Positions 9,285 to 21,590 are shown, counted from the stretch's first letter. The stretch: 64,000 bases of DNA from Strigamia acuminata (GCA_949358305.1 OX442322.1:9424001-9488000); one strand, 5' to 3'. The notes: a model not told the origin generated them from the letters alone. Made by a program: numbers and translations.

Positions 9285-9913
9285 AAGTGAGCTGCTGAAC
9301 ATGTTGGGATAATTCAATACTATTGTGCTCAAGTTAGCACACAAAAACGAATTTATTGTAAAGTTAAAATCTATCAAAACATTACATGAAAAGAGAGGAG
9401 AAAATTAACAAACTTAGGACTAGAAAAACTATATAACAAGTCAGTGTAGTTGCTGCGCAACCTACAACAATTAGAGCAGCGGCTCTTAGCAACGAGTGGC
9501 AACAATCGCTCGCAAGAGGCGAATTGTCCCTCTAGTGACAAAATGATAAAGCGTATACAAGAAAATACACAGTTTCGAGTATAAAATCATTACAAAAGGC
9601 ACAAAACCGTAATAAATTAAGACAAAGTGTTTCAAATAAATGAACTAACTTAGGAACTAACAGCAGCGACTCTTTGGACGAATCCAAGCAGTCAAACTCC
9701 AAAGAATCAAAGAAAAGATACAAGATTACCTTAAGAAAGACAGCTTAAATCAGGTAATTCACCACTCCCACTTCACAAACTACACGAAATTCATTTAGCA
9801 TTTAGCCAAAACTTAAGCTGCACTATTAACTAAACACAAACTTAAATTAATGATTAATCAAAGCAAATCCGCTATTGCGATAGCAAAAATCCATGTTGCG
9901 CGTGCTCGCAACA
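9285..9913 (-). repeat. 3' LTR of LARD-C1, truncated by the C0 insertion
   Basis: Matches C2 LTR positions 44306-44935 and lacks the first ~143 bp, which should lie left of C0 outside the window. It ends GCTCGCAACA. It is closer to the C2 LTR than to the C0 LTR: both have CATTAGCATTTAGCC-like variants and the same CGACTCTTTGG change. Confidence 0.8.
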
Positions 9914-11050
9914 GCGGGTCAGCGTGCGCGTGTTTCCTTGTCGCTGTGGACAAGAGGTCGCAGTTGGCTTGCACAGTCATCTGACTAAGTCTTTTCCTTT
10001 TTTCGTTATTCTTCGCTCTTAGCGGTTTCGTGGGTTCATGTCAAGTCAGGGTGCGGTCAACGCCTTTGCGTGGCAGTTGCGGTGAATGGTTCGCATTGCC
10101 TGAGCTTCATGCTTTCTCGTTCTCTTTTTCCTTCTTCTGGCGTGATCATGTTAGCTAGGTGGTCATGGCTTTGGGTAAGTGGTTAGTTAGTCACTCTTTG
10201 CGAAAGAGTGGTGCCTAGGTCTTGACGGCATTTTCTAGTTCTTCGTACGAATGCTGGGTGGTTGGTCAGACGATAGGTCTGGGTCAACGCATTCATTCCC
10301 TTAGTTTGCATTTTTCTTGTTTTCTAGAAAAGGGTCGTCTTTAATAGTTTAATAAGTTTAAGTTCGCAGCTCGTGTTTTAGTGCGGATGCAGGTTTCCGT
10401 GGTACGCTGTCACTTGAGCGCTGGCTCGAGGACAACGAGGCGGTGAAGACTGCCGTGTCTCAAGTCCGTTCTCTTTTTGCGTTCCAAGTTTTCTTTCTAG
10501 TCTTCATGCATGTCTTGTTCTTTGCGAGACCATGCTCGTTCAAGAGCTTTTGTGACAGTTTTCCTTCCTCTTTGACGAGGATTCTCGTTTTCCTGTTTTT
10601 AGCTTTCATTAGTTTAATCGTCTGTCTACGGGTTGACAGACTGAGCTTTCTGAGAAGCTCCCGCAATGTTCTCACGTTGTTCCGGTTAGAAAACCCGTTC
10701 AGTCAGATTTTCTAAAAGTATTTTGTGTGTGTGCCACGTGTCTATTGGCGACGTCGTAGCCCCTCGGTGTCTGGACTAGGTCATCGTGGCACGGCCCTTC
10801 TCTTTTCTTTCGTCTCTCCGGTGTTTTTGGGCCGCGATCCGACTTCGATGCCCTTGACCCTGGGACGCTCCTAGAGGTCTCGGATGTTTAGGTTACAGCT
10901 TTTTGCCTTCGTGTCTATGGTTTTGCCTTCGCGACTTTTACAAGGTCGAGCTTGGCTTCGATACTTTTTCTTCCCGTTCTCTTGGTTTTGATGGGGAATT
11001 CCTTCAACGGTTTTCTACCTTGCCTTTCCTTCTTCTTTGGCCGGCAACGC
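9914..11050 (+). other. Inverted internal segment of a C-family element
   Basis: Reverse complement of C2 44936-46224, with two ~80-bp indels. It ends with CCGGCAACGC directly before an LTR start, the normal 3' junction of the family but facing the other way. No gene is seen in it. Confidence 0.75.
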
Positions 11051-11823
11051 TGTTGCGAGCACGCGCAACATGGATTTTTGCTATCGCAATAGCGGATTTG
11101 CTTTGATTAATCATTAATTTAAGTTTGTGTTTAGTTAATAGTGCAGCTTAAGTTTTGGCTAAAGGTTAAATGAATTTCGTGTAGTTTGTGACGTGGGAGT
11201 TATGTTTTACCTGATTTAAGCTGTCTTTTTTAAGGTAATCTTGTATCTTTTCTTTGATTCTTTGGAGTTTTACTGCTTGGATTCGTCCAAAGAGTTGCTG
11301 TTGTTAGTTCCTAAGTTAGTTTATTTATTTGAAACACTTTGTCTTAATTTATTACGGTTTTGTGCCTTTTGTAATGATTTTATACTCGAAACTGTGTATT
11401 TTCTTGTATACGCTTTATCATTTTGTCACTAGAGGGACAATCCGCCTCTTGCGAGTGATTGTTGCCACTCGTTGCTAAGAGCCGCTGCTCTAATTGTTGT
11501 AGGTTGCGCAGCAACTACTCTGACTTGTTATATGTTTTTTCTAGTCCTAAGTAACGTTGATTTTCTCCTCTCTTATGTGTAATGTTTTGATAGATTTTAA
11601 CCTTACAATAAATTCGTTTTTGTGTGCTAACTTGAGCACAATAGTATTGAATTGTCCCAACATGTTCACAGCTCACTTTACAGGTTTCACATCAAGGTTT
11701 TTTCCTGTAATGGACTTTCTTCTTTGGGATTCTTCACAAGTTCTGGTAAATAGGGTTATTTATTTTAACCATTTTCAAATGTCTTCTAGAGTGCAACACG
11801 GTCTTCAAGCACTGCTAGAAACA
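11051..11823 (+). repeat. Extra C-family LTR in plus orientation
   Basis: Complete 773-bp LTR running from TGTTGCGAGCACGC to CTGCTAGAAACA. It is the third LTR within LARD-C1 and is inverted relative to the others. It is followed directly by TCTTTAACCG, which in C2 (46775) lies in mid internal region, so this is a rearrangement junction. Confidence 0.85.
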
Positions 11824-13946
11824 TCTTTAACCGAGAGGGAAATAGAAACTAGATCTAGTTAAAACCCCATGCTCCAATAAGGAGGCTACCGTATGAACGC
11901 TTGGCCCACCCCGAGTCGGAACCAATATGATTGAACCGAGAAACGAGAGAAGAGGGAGGTTTGCTTGACGTCCCTGATTGCGAGGGGCGTCACACATAGA
12001 CATGAGCACAAGGACTTGCCAGTTGCCAACCGCATTCCTGGAACCGGTAAGCAACTGCAAGTCGACAATTGACTCGCTCACATACCCATTGACCACATCG
12101 TCGATCAGCAAGCCGACTTCCGGAAATCGCCACTCTACTGAAAGCACGTGTTGTCCAATGACTAAAACGTGTTGCCGAGTGCCGGCGCCAAGAAGGCCGC
12201 ACACACACGCCCTTCGACCCATCCTAGAGTGGGCTCCCTGCCTAGTGCATGTCTGCCTCACTGCAGAGCTAGGGATGAAAGACTAACAACAACTACTCAG
12301 TCGCGGGAAGCAAACGTAGAAATAGGGGCCGCCAAGAGGCGCAGGGACTATGTCTCGGACACGACATCTGACAGAGTATGGCAGTGCAAACCTGCCCTCT
12401 GAAACACATCGAATGGCAGTCCTTGCTGTGCACAGCAAGAACGACCATCCAAAACAAGTACCTATACCCTAACGCCACGCTAGCTAGCCACAACCCAAAA
12501 ATAGCAAGCAAGCTATTTCCTAAACGAATAAGCTAAAATGTCCAAATTCTAAGGTTGCCCCAAAGAACTAGAATAACTAAACTCCCTTTTTTAAACGATA
12601 AAAGGCGAGACAAATCACTAATGAAGACTCATGAAACGCTACGGACGTTTCCACGAAGAGAAAGCGAAAATGCAGAACGTACATCACCAGCGGTAGACAC
12701 TGGGTGCAGCGGTCAACAACAGAAACTGGACTTGCCCAGTGGGCGGTGCGGATCGGCTGCTCTAAACTTCCAGCACCGACAGAAGTCACACGCCTTTCTA
12801 TATCCAAACCCACTTGCAAACAAGTCGTATAACAATCTAACCGAACAGAAATTGAGGGACAGATAAGAACCGACTGACCACGTGGGCCAGCGCGCTCTCT
12901 GCTAGACACGAGCAACAAAGAAACTAATCCCGTTGTAAAAACAGGAAACACTTTACCATACACGAATACAAACGGGTGTGCCTTCTCTCGTTCCGGAGAG
13001 GCGTCCGACACCAGAACCAACGAGGAACTCGAATGACCCCAAGAAAATCTTACTGGACAAGACAAGAACACGCTAAATCGTAAAGATTAGGAATCGTCTA
13101 CATTCCACCCGAACACACACACACCCAGCTGCGAAGAAACTTGACCCCCGACCTACTACATCTAGAGACACTGATAAATTAAGGGCGAGAGTTAATTGGC
13201 TTAGCACCGCCAAAGAACAGGTCAAGACTACAAAGGGCAGCGAATGCAACGACATTCCCAAGCAAAACACATTAATGAATACAAAAAACGTAAAGACCAG
13301 GAACCGCCAGCATTCCACACAAGAACATGCAGAATCAGGCAATATTCCTAATCCAAAAACCTACCGGTAACTGGGGAAAGAACCCGGGAGAACTAAGAAC
13401 TCAAAATCAAAGAGCTTAATGCGTAATAAATTGGCGATTTCAAATTAAAGGGGGAAACTTGGAAACAAGTAGCTCTGCTTCTCACATACTAAACCGAAAA
13501 TTCTTACCAAAAACGTGAGTGAACAAAGAATAAGCGACTAACAAGCACAAGCGTACATGCAGTCAAAGGAAAGGACCCCCTAATTAATTCCAGAAAAATA
13601 AAACCAATAAATTCGTACAAGCCATTCTTTGGCACTTAAACAAGGAACCGAGGACATTAACAACATAACCGTAAGCGAGGAGGGCAAAAACTGAGGTAGG
13701 GAACTTAAAGGGCCCTTGCGGACAGGGCAAACTGTCGCCCCAAGGCGCGAACATGCTAAGAAAAACCAGGGAAAGTCGCGTAACTTCTTACGCACGAGCT
13801 CAAAACGACACCTAAACATTCTAGAAAGCTAACTCCCTTTAAAAACCCAAACACTCACAATTTCCCCCAAAAATCTTAAAAATTAACATTTGATAAAAAC
13901 GAGAAAAAAATATAATCGACAAAAAACGAAATCTTCATTGCCGACT
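11824..13946 (-). other. Non-coding internal region of LARD-C1
   Basis: Colinear with C2 from 46775 onwards, with several indels. A 144-codon frame on the minus strand (11827-12261) is shared with C2 (46778-47212) but starts at GTG, and the copies differ as neutral DNA would. I do not call it a gene. Confidence 0.6.
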
Positions 13947-14492
13947 CTAGTACATTGCGTTGTGTATAACTGGCGGCCGACTGACGCTTGAAGAGTGACT
14001 CTTCCAAACTCGGTGACCATTCTGTGTGCGCTGACAACACGAATCTTTTGGCGGGACTGTCCGGTACAACTGAGAGAACTTGCTCTGCTGCTGAAGAAAC
14101 AACTCGACTGGAATCTTGACCGCGTCGCTTGTGAGACGGCGCACGTCTGTGTGGACACAGCCTCGTACTGTCCAACGAACTGGGCACACGAAATCCTGGA
14201 AAATCTTGCCGAAACTCTCTCCATCGACGATCCCGAAGTGGTCGCTGCATTCCGCCATACGACGCACTCGTACTGGGCGAATCTGAGACGAATTTCGCCA
14301 TCCCGAGCAGCAATTCTCGATTTGACCGACAGCCACACGCATTGCGCTTGTGAATGCGCTGGCTTCACACGATGCGTCTGTCGTCACTAAGCGCTGGCAG
14401 CTTCCACTGCAATTACCGATCTTGTTTCCGAAAATGGCGGCGATGTCACCCATTTTCGAACTCACGGTAACCTGACGACACTTGGCTAGCAT
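13947..14492 (-). CDS. PBS-proximal leader ORF of LARD-C1 (181 codons)
   Basis: Starts at an ATG at the same place relative to the PBS as in C0 and C2 and ends in TAG inside the shared leader motif (residues HNAMY, then stop). Between these ends it is so different from the C0 frame that no overall alignment is evident, yet it stays open. No domain or signal peptide is recognised. The repeated occurrence of such frames is the only argument that it is expressed. Confidence 0.25.
   Translation of the reverse strand: MLAKCRQVTVSSKMGDIAAIFGNKIGNCSGSCQRLVTTDASCEASAFTSAMRVAVGQIENCCSGWRNSSQIRPVRVRRMAECSDHFGIVDGESFGKIFQDFVCPVRWTVRGCVHTDVRRLTSDAVKIPVELFLQQQSKFSQLYRTVPPKDSCCQRTQNGHRVWKSHSSSVSRPPVIHNAMY
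13951..13964 (-). promoter_or_regulatory. Shared leader motif CACAACGCAATGTA (LARD-C1)
   Basis: Sense CACAACGCAATGTA, conserved here although most of the surrounding leader has diverged from C0 and C2. Confidence 0.55.
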
Positions 14493-14495
14493 CCT

Positions 14496-14515
14496 GGTCA
14501 AGCAAAACGGCACCA
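14496..14515 (-). promoter_or_regulatory. Disrupted tRNA-His primer-binding site (LARD-C1)
   Basis: The PBS halves GGTCA and CGGCACCA are separated by seven extra bases (AGCAAAA). Only the first 8 nt from the tRNA 3' end still pair perfectly, so this copy may be unable to prime. Confidence 0.65.
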
Positions 14516-14519
14516 ACTT

Positions 14520-15279
14520 TGTTTCTAGCAGTGCTTGAAGACCGTGTGGCACTCTAGAAGACAATCGAAAATGGTTATAACAAATAAACCTACTTACTAA
14601 AACTTGTGATGAGCTCCAAAAGAGATGATGCATTGCAGGAAAAATCCTGCTTGAAATCCCTGCAAAGTGGCCTAACAAGTGTCTGGAAGAACTCACCACT
14701 AATGTATTAAATAACACATGAACAAACCGAATTTATTGTAAAGTTAACATCTATCAAAATACACAGAAAAAGAGAGGAGAAAATTACATATCTTAACCCT
14801 AGAAATCTACATAACAGTCACAGTGTAGTTGCTGCGCAACCTACAACAATCGGAGCAACGAGTGGCAACAATCACTCGCAAGAGGCGAATTGTCCCTCTA
14901 GTGACAAAATGATAAAGCGTATACAAGAAAATACACAGTTTCAAGTATAAAATCATTACAAAAGGCACAAAACCGTAATAAATTAAGACAAAGTGTTTCA
15001 AATAAATGAACTAACTTAGGAACTAACAACAGCAACTCTTCGGACGAATCCAAGCAGTAAAACTCCAAAGAATCAAAGAAAAGATGCAAGATTACCTTAA
15101 GAAAGACAGCTTAAATCAGGTAATTCACCACTCACACGTCACAAACTACACGAAATTCATTTAACCTTTAGCCAAAACTTAAGCTGCACTATTAACTAAA
15201 CACAAACTTAAATTAATGATTAATCAAAGCAAATCCGCTATTGCGATAGCAAAAATCCATGTTGCGCGTGCTCGCAACA
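14520..15279 (-). repeat. 5' LTR of LARD-C1
   Basis: A 760-bp C-family LTR with the same ends as the others, but clearly diverged from its partner. It carries small deletions, for example around the CTCTTAGCAACGAG region, so C1 is older than C0. Confidence 0.85.
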
Positions 15280-15821
15280 GCTTCGCCAACACACATTGTT
15301 TGTAGATATTGAAGCTTTTCCACATCGCTTAAGTCTGGGTCCTTATGTACTGAATTTTCAAAGTTACTTTTGAAAGTCTTGTACTTCAAAATGTCCCCAT
15401 CGAACTTCACAGACTCCAATTTTGGCAACTTCTGGAATTTTCGAAAAGAAGCATTCATTGTCGTATGACCGCCAGATGCAGTTGACATGTTTAGTCGTCC
15501 TCCCAGTGTAGGAAGGGACCGTTTCGATACTTCCCAACGTCCGCGGAGAAGATCCACTCTTGTTTGAACTGCCTCGAGTTTTTCAATGGCTTCAAGATAA
15601 AATCCATGTTCAGAATGTATTTGAAGATCATTGAGTTCATTGACAGCACGTGTCTCTCGAATATTTGCTGTAGATAGCAGCGCCTCCAACTCTCCCGGGT
15701 CGCTGGTCTGCTCCGATACAGTCAGCAAAGCGGAGAGTGAAGTGAGTAGCGCTTCCCATTTTGTCTCCAAAATTTCGAGTTGTTCTGGAGTGATCATGTT
15801 TTGCACGGAAGGATCTGCCAT
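15280..15821 (-). pseudogene. BEL/Pao gag N-terminus, truncated by LARD-C1
   Basis: Starts MADPSVQNMITPEQ and follows the BEL-2 Gag with only a few substitutions: an N-terminal helical region, then the start of the Gag domain typical of BEL elements (KLPKLESVKFDG). After the GEA codons it enters the LTR of C1, so protease and pol are missing here. A complete Gag in BEL-2 reaches three zinc knuckles near residue 430. This copy cannot make a functional polyprotein unless the part beyond C1 and C0 is intact and reached by splicing, which I consider unlikely. Confidence 0.88.
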
Positions 15822-16701
15822 GTTTTCTCTCCTCTCACAAATTCACGGCTGCAAATTTCGAAAAGGAAGATAAAATCTCGTTTGACAAAAAACACTTCGC
15901 TTTCAATTTTTTAAAAGAATAAAATTTGTTATTTTATCCCCCAAAAATACACAGAATTTTTCAACGTTTAATTGCCCAAATGACAAAAAATCAATTGAAA
16001 ATGCACAAGAATATCGAGTGTTTTGACAATCAAGGATGCCAAAACAAACGAGCGACCTTGATCACGTATGAAAAACGTGACTCAAAAAGTCCTACACAAG
16101 TTTGAAATATTTTCGGCGATTCGTTTGGAACGAATTTTGCACGAAAACCACTATTAAATTTTAACGTTAATAACTGACAGCCCTTGCAATGAGAGACTGA
16201 CCAGTAACTAGCTTCAAAAAATCTAAATCTTCCCTGGTTATGCCAGTTATATGGAGATGCATGCATAAAATTAAAGAAAACACTAAAACAATTTGCAATA
16301 AAATTCACTTTTACTAAATTTCCCTTAAGATTAGCATATGAAACAGCAATAACACCAAAAAGAATACCCAAAACAATACCCTCATGCAAACAAAACCTCC
16401 AAAATAAATGCACTGAATGATAAAACACAAGAAAAGCAATAATTCCAGGGGCGAATCGACTTCTCAGCACAGCGCGTTGTGTTATCCAAAACTAAGATGG
16501 CGACCGTAGAATCCCGCTGATGACACACAAAAGTTCGCACTCGACGCAAGAGCTGTCCCAGTCGTGACTGTTGTCACTTGGAACGGCGACACTCGTAGCA
16601 GACGACGAATCACGAACGTATTGTTCTCCCGTCGCAACAAACACGCGAAGAAACGTATCCAAAACGAACCGGAAAAACTCACTGATTTCAGACGGAATCC
16701 T
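15822..16701 (-). other. Leader of BEL-4
   Basis: Region between gag and PBS. It is homologous to the BEL-2 leader but its open frame is shifted in the middle, splitting into 16492-16707 and 16030-16470. The covarying hairpin (16229-16256) is present with one broken outer pair, and the CACAACGC motif is at 16467-16481. A GCCATCTTAG site, similar to YY1/Pho sites, is at about 16494-16505. Confidence 0.6.
16229..16256 (-). promoter_or_regulatory. Conserved leader hairpin, slightly decayed (BEL-4)
   Basis: Sense TCTCC, bulge ATATAA, inner stem CTGG, loop CATAA, CCAG, then GGGAAGA. The inner stem is intact and the outer stem has one mismatch relative to BEL-1 and BEL-2. Confidence 0.6.
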
Positions 16702-16714
16702 GGTCACGGCACCA
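16702..16714 (-). promoter_or_regulatory. Primer-binding site, tRNA-His (BEL-4)
   Basis: Sense TGGTGCCGTGACC, 15 nt from the LTR end; a perfect match to the expected tRNA-His 3' end. Confidence 0.8.
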
Positions 16715-16729
16715 AAAGAACGTATTTGA

Positions 16730-18300
16730 TGTTGCGGTCTGTCAACACCAAACAGTTAGGAATGGGGTTGGGGCTATTTGAATTTCCCGCCTCTAAAACC
16801 TCAAGTGATCGTGTTGTTAAATTCGTACGAAAACCGCGCTGAGAACACAAATCCGCACTGAAAACTATTGTTGAATGCATGGAGCATTGATGGGAACACC
16901 GATGATTAATATCCAATGGAGTGCTGAATCAATGGCTAATCCAGGGAAAGGCTTAACTACTCACAACACATTGAAAAACTAAGGTTGAAAATAGAAAACA
17001 CGGGAGTTAACAAAAAACAACTTGTTTATTAAAAAGTTGGTTGAGAACTGAATAAAATACACTGATTACATTGGTTCCTGAGGAACCGCACATGCGCAGT
17101 ACCCAATTACGGCACGCGCCAAGCCGATAGCGGCAAAATACAGATACACAAGAAACTCCGTTGTCATAGCAACGGAGGAAACGAAATCACAGCAAAGTTG
17201 TAGTTACATAAAAACTGCACGAAATAAAGATTGTGATACACTAAAATGATCACAAGAATACCAGGAATAAAAAATCTAATCACATCAATAAGATCAGAAG
17301 AGTAAAACAGTGCAAACGGAACGAAAACAATGATCGTCAAGCAGACGATCGAGACAGCCAATCAGCGTCAAGCAAAATGATTGCAATCAAAACATTTGAA
17401 TTCCGAACGGAATAAAAATGCAAAAATAGCAAAGAATACAGGTGAAAACACTTCGAAATGAAATAGTAAATGCAGATTATAAGAATATAAAATACAAAAA
17501 TAACGGTTACATTGTGTAATTGTCGCTTGGGACAAACATGGCGACAGGCGAACATAACAAAGGTGTTGGATCAAACATGGCGTCCGGCGAACATTGCAAA
17601 AGCGTCAAAACAATTCGGAATTGGAATATAAAGCACTTAATGTAAATAACAAATAAAGTATAGAATAAAATACAAGAACAATTATTAATTCTCATCACAA
17701 AATACTGAATGAATAAACACAAGTTTAATAAATACGGATTGTTGATCGAACCGAACATTCTCGGCTGCGCTTTTACGGCAGCCGACAACGAACGTTCGAG
17801 ACAACCGATCGAAGCATTTTGGGCAGTTCTAATGCATCCAGAAAGAAAGATCAGACCCGAATTAGTCTGAAACAATAGTAAAACAAACTCCAAATGAGTT
17901 TTAAAACACTAAACGAAAGGTTAGAAGACGGAAGCAAAAGTCCGCTAGGAACCGAAAAATGACGTAACGAGCATCGCAAATGTATGCCAGAAAACGAAGA
18001 AAACATTAGAACTGCACGCAATAAACACAAAATCAGGGAAAATTAATAAAAAGGTTCAAAAATGCACTCAAAAAAGACACGAATAAAAATAATAGCAAAG
18101 TATTTACACTACATTAAATCGAAAAGTGACAATAAAAAACAATGAAAAACATTTTAATAAGTCAAAATTCCTGTAAAGTGAAAAATATCAATTAATTATG
18201 AAAAATAAAACACTAAAGGAAAATTAAACAAATCAAAGCAATTAGTAATATTTATTGACACAATCTCAGCACAACAATTCTTCCACGCTGTCTTGCAACA
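16730..18300 (-). repeat. 5' LTR of BEL-4
   Basis: A 1571-bp LTR; plus-strand ends TGTTGCGGTCTG and GTCTTGCAACA. Same subfamily as the BEL-2 LTRs but with scattered substitutions. It contains two CAAACATGGCG sites about 40 bp apart (near 17533 and 17572), which read GCCATGTTTG on the sense strand. Confidence 0.88.
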
Positions 18301-18762
18301 CATCTAGAAAGAAAGAGCATGCTTGAATTAGTCTAAACGAATGCTTAATAAAATTCCAAGTGATTTGAAAAGTACTAAACAAAAGGTTAGAAGGCGGAAC
18401 CGTAACTTTACGGGAAACAGAAAAATGACGTCACTAGCATCGCAATTGTAGGCTAGGTAACGAAATTTGCACCAAAACAGTTTGGAATCAACACAAACTC
18501 TCAAAAAACAAGTGAATAAGTCAATAAATGCACGGAATAAGATATTTGAAATCAATACAAAGCATAAACATTACTGAATATTGAAAAGTATGAATAAAAA
18601 TCAAGTCAAAACACTTTAATAAGCAATAAAAAAATCTGAAAAGTGAAAAATACCAATTAGGCAAAGGAAATTAAAACACTTAAAGATTTTAATCAACTCA
18701 AAGTAAATGGTAAAAATATTGACAATAAAATAGCACAACAATTTCTACGCTGTCTTGCAACA
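18301..18762 (-). repeat. 3' LTR of BEL-3, right-hand remnant
   Basis: Starts CATCTAGAAAG directly after the BEL-4 LTR and matches the BEL-3 5' LTR from about 44033 onwards (GAAAGAGCATGCTTG and so on). It ends GTCTTGCAACA, followed by GCGAATTGCCGGCG. The part left of BEL-4 is outside the window. Confidence 0.8.
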
Positions 18763-18822
18763 GCGAATTGCCGGCGAGAGGACAGAGATGGAGAACCACG
18801 CAAAAAAATCACAAAAGAAAAA

Positions 18823-20023
18823 TCACTCAAGTTCTAGGGCTCTCACATGCTTGACTGACCTTTTCAACTCACGTCCATCGGGTAGCACAACTTTTATAAC
18901 ACGGATTTGACCATCCTCACCGGGAAAAATTTCCTTTATCCTAGCAAGGGGCCAAAAATATGGGTTAGTACCCATTTTCTCTAGCAACACGATTTGGTCT
19001 ACTTTAGGGTTTTTGAAGAACTTATCACCTTTGGATTCATAAAAATTCCTCAATTGCATGAGGTAACTCTTTTTCCAAATTTTCCAGAACTCCCAAATAA
19101 ATTGGCGTCGTTTAATGTCCAGTTTTCTTAAATCTGATTTTTTAATTGCACTCAGTTGTTTGTTTATTACGTATTTTGGCATGCCTCCTGTTAGAAAGTT
19201 TTCAGGTGCCAAAATTCTACCACCATCTACACTGTCTGGGACGTAACTTAAGGGTCGGGAATTTAGCACTGAACTTATTTCCAAGACCAATGTTTGGAGA
19301 GTTTCCAAGTCTACAGTGCTGCGCAACAAAGTTTTTCGAAGTTTATCTTTTACTGAGCGGACTAAGCGCTCCCACGCTCCGCCCATCCATGGAGACAGCG
19401 GTGGGATGAAAGTCCAAAGCACTCTCTTTTCGGATAGGAAAGTTTTCACATCTGAATGACCGATGAGTTTCCCTCATGATTGTAATTCGAGGCTTCAGCG
19501 CTCAAACGTCTTACTGTTGTCAGAGAAAATCTTCCCGGGGTATCCGTGGCGTGCCCCAAATCTTCTCATCGCTAGCAAAAACTTTGGCACAGAAAGGTCC
19601 TCTGATACTTCTAAATGTAGGGATCGGGTCACCATACACGTGAAAAGCAGGATATAAACTTTTTTCTTTTCTTTCTTGTTGCTGCCGACATAAATGGGAC
19701 CCAAGTGGTCAACTCCGGTGTTTTGAAATGGCGCCGCTGGTGTCACACGTTCAGCAGGAAGGTCACCCGTTGAAGGGTTGTTGCGTGCAAGTTTTCCTCG
19801 TCGGCAAATCTCACATTCTCGAATAACTGTTTGTATAGTTCTTCGTCCTCTTATAATCCAAAATTGTTCGCGTAGGTGATACAAAGTTTCGCTTATGTCA
19901 CCGTGAAGCAACTCCAAATGCACTTTTTTAATTAACAGTCTTGTTATCCAACTATCATAATGCAAAATAATTGGATACACTTCATCAAATGTCAATAAAG
20001 ATTTTTTCAAGCGGCTACGAAGT
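18823..20023 (-). pseudogene. BEL-3 pol, C-terminal third (integrase and tail)
   Basis: Encodes the integrase of BEL-3: the zinc-binding region with ECEICRR, the first Asp in GVDHLGP, the second Asp in FSDNSKTF and Glu in GGAWERLV, then the BEL-specific C-terminal domain ending RALELE and a stop. Two in-frame TGA codons interrupt it at 19495-19497 and 19474-19476, between the second Asp and the Glu. It joins the part at 37890 across BEL-2. The element is a dead copy. Confidence 0.88.
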
Positions 20024-21590
20024 TGTTGCGGTCTGTCAACACCAAACAGCTAGGAATGGGGTCGGGGCAATTTGAATTTCCCGCTTCTAAAAACTCAAGT
20101 GATCGTATTGTTAAATTAGTACGAAAACCGCGCTGAGAACACAAATCCGCACTGAAAACTATTGTTGAATGCATGGAGCATTGATGGGAACACCGATGAT
20201 TAATATCCAATGGAGTGCTGAATCAATGGCTAATCCAGGGAAAGGCTTAACTACTCACAACACATTGAAAACTAAGGTTGAAAATAGAAAACACGGGAGT
20301 TAACAAAAAACAACTTGTTTATTAAAAAGTTGGTTGAGAACTGAATAAAATACACTGATTACATTGGTTCCTGAGGAACCGCACATGCGCAGTACCCAAT
20401 TACGGCACGCGCCAAGCCGATAGCGGCGAAATACAGATACACAAGAAACTCCGTTGTCATAGCAACGGAGGAAACGAAATCACAGCAAAGTTGTAGTTAC
20501 ATAAAAACTGCACGAAATAAAGATTGTGATACACTAAAATGACCACAAGAATACCAGGAATAAAATATCTAATCACAACAATAAGATCAAAAAAGTAAAA
20601 CAGTGCAAACGGAGCGAAAACAATGATAGTCAAGCAGACGATCGAGACAGCCAATCAGCGTCAAGCAAAATGATGCAATCAAAACATTTGAATTCCGAAC
20701 GGAATAAAAATGCAAAAATAGCAAAGAATACAGGTGAAAACACTTCGAAATGAAATAGTAAATGCAGATTATAAGAATATAAAATACAAAAATAACGGTT
20801 ACATTGTGTAATCGTCGCTTGGGACAAACATGGCGATCGGCGAACAAAACAAAGGTGTTGGATCAAACATGGCGTCCGGCGAACATTGCAAAAGCGTCAA
20901 AACGATTCGAAATTGGAATAAAAGGCACTTAATGTAAATAACGAATAAAGTAGTGATTAAATTACAAGAGTAATTAATAATTCCCATTACAAAATACTGA
21001 ATGAATACACACAAGTTTAATAAATACGAATTGTTGATCGAACCGAACATTCTCGGCTACGCTTTTACGGCAACCGACAACGAACGTTCGAAACAACCGA
21101 TCGAAGCATTTTGGGCAGTTCTAATGCATCCAGAAAGAAAGATCAGACCCGAATTAGTCTGAAACAATAGTAAAACAAACTCCAAATGAGTTTTAAAACA
21201 CTAAACGAAAGGTTAGAAGACGGAAGCAAAAGTCCGCTAGGAACCGAAAAATGACGTAACGAGCATCGCAAATGTATGCCAGAAAACGAAGAAAACATTA
21301 GAACTGCACGCAATAAACACAAAATCAGGGAAAATTAATAGAAAGGTTCATAAATGCACTCAAAAAGACACAAATAAAATAATAGCAAGGTAATAACACT
21401 ACATTAAATCGAAAAGTGACAATAAAAATCAATGAAAAACATTTTAATAAGTCAAAATTCCTGTAAAGTGAAAAATATCAGTTAATTATGAAAAATAAAA
21501 CACTAAAGGAAAATTAAACAAATAAAAGCAATTAGTATTATTTATTGACACAATCTCAGCACAACAATTCTTCCACGCTGTCTTGCAACA
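20024..21590 (-). repeat. 3' LTR of BEL-2
   Basis: TGTTGCGGTCTG to GTCTTGCAACA on the plus strand. Two CAAACATGGCG sites at about 20825 and 20864 read GCCATGTTTG in the sense strand. No gene is seen within it; the small open frames are shared by all copies and look incidental. Confidence 0.93.

Larger units (their letters stand above)
9285..15279 (-). mobile_element. LARD-C1: rearranged coding-poor LTR element
   Basis: Minus-strand C-family element: 3' LTR remnant (9285-9913), internal region (9914-14519) and 5' LTR (14520-15279). It is inserted in the gag of BEL-4, whose reading frame stops matching at 15280. Relative to LARD-C2, the first 1.1 kb of internal sequence is inverted and is followed by an extra, inverted LTR (11051-11823). 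About 550 bp of C2 sequence (46225-46774) is absent. No pol or gag domains are visible. Confidence 0.8.
15280..18300 (-). mobile_element. BEL-4: BEL/Pao element, 5' end only
   Basis: Minus-strand copy of the BEL-2 subfamily: 5' LTR (16730-18300), PBS, leader and the first ~180 codons of gag. It is cut by LARD-C1 at 15280; the remainder should lie left of the window. It is itself inserted in the 3' LTR of BEL-3, which resumes at 18301. Confidence 0.85.

Noticed and set aside
9285-9913. Tandem LTR-LTR product of unequal recombination at 9284/9285
   Set aside because: The left LTR has its own PBS and internal region to the left, and the right piece lacks exactly its first part. A nested insertion of C0 explains this better, though the distal joint is not in view.
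11827-12261. 144-codon frame shared by LARD-C1 and LARD-C2 (46778-47212)
   Set aside because: It starts at GTG, the opposite strand is open too, and differences between the two copies look evenly spread over codon positions. No domain is recognised.
19146-19657. Plus-strand frames within BEL pol genes
   Set aside because: Shadows of the real coding strand; similar shadows recur in every BEL copy.
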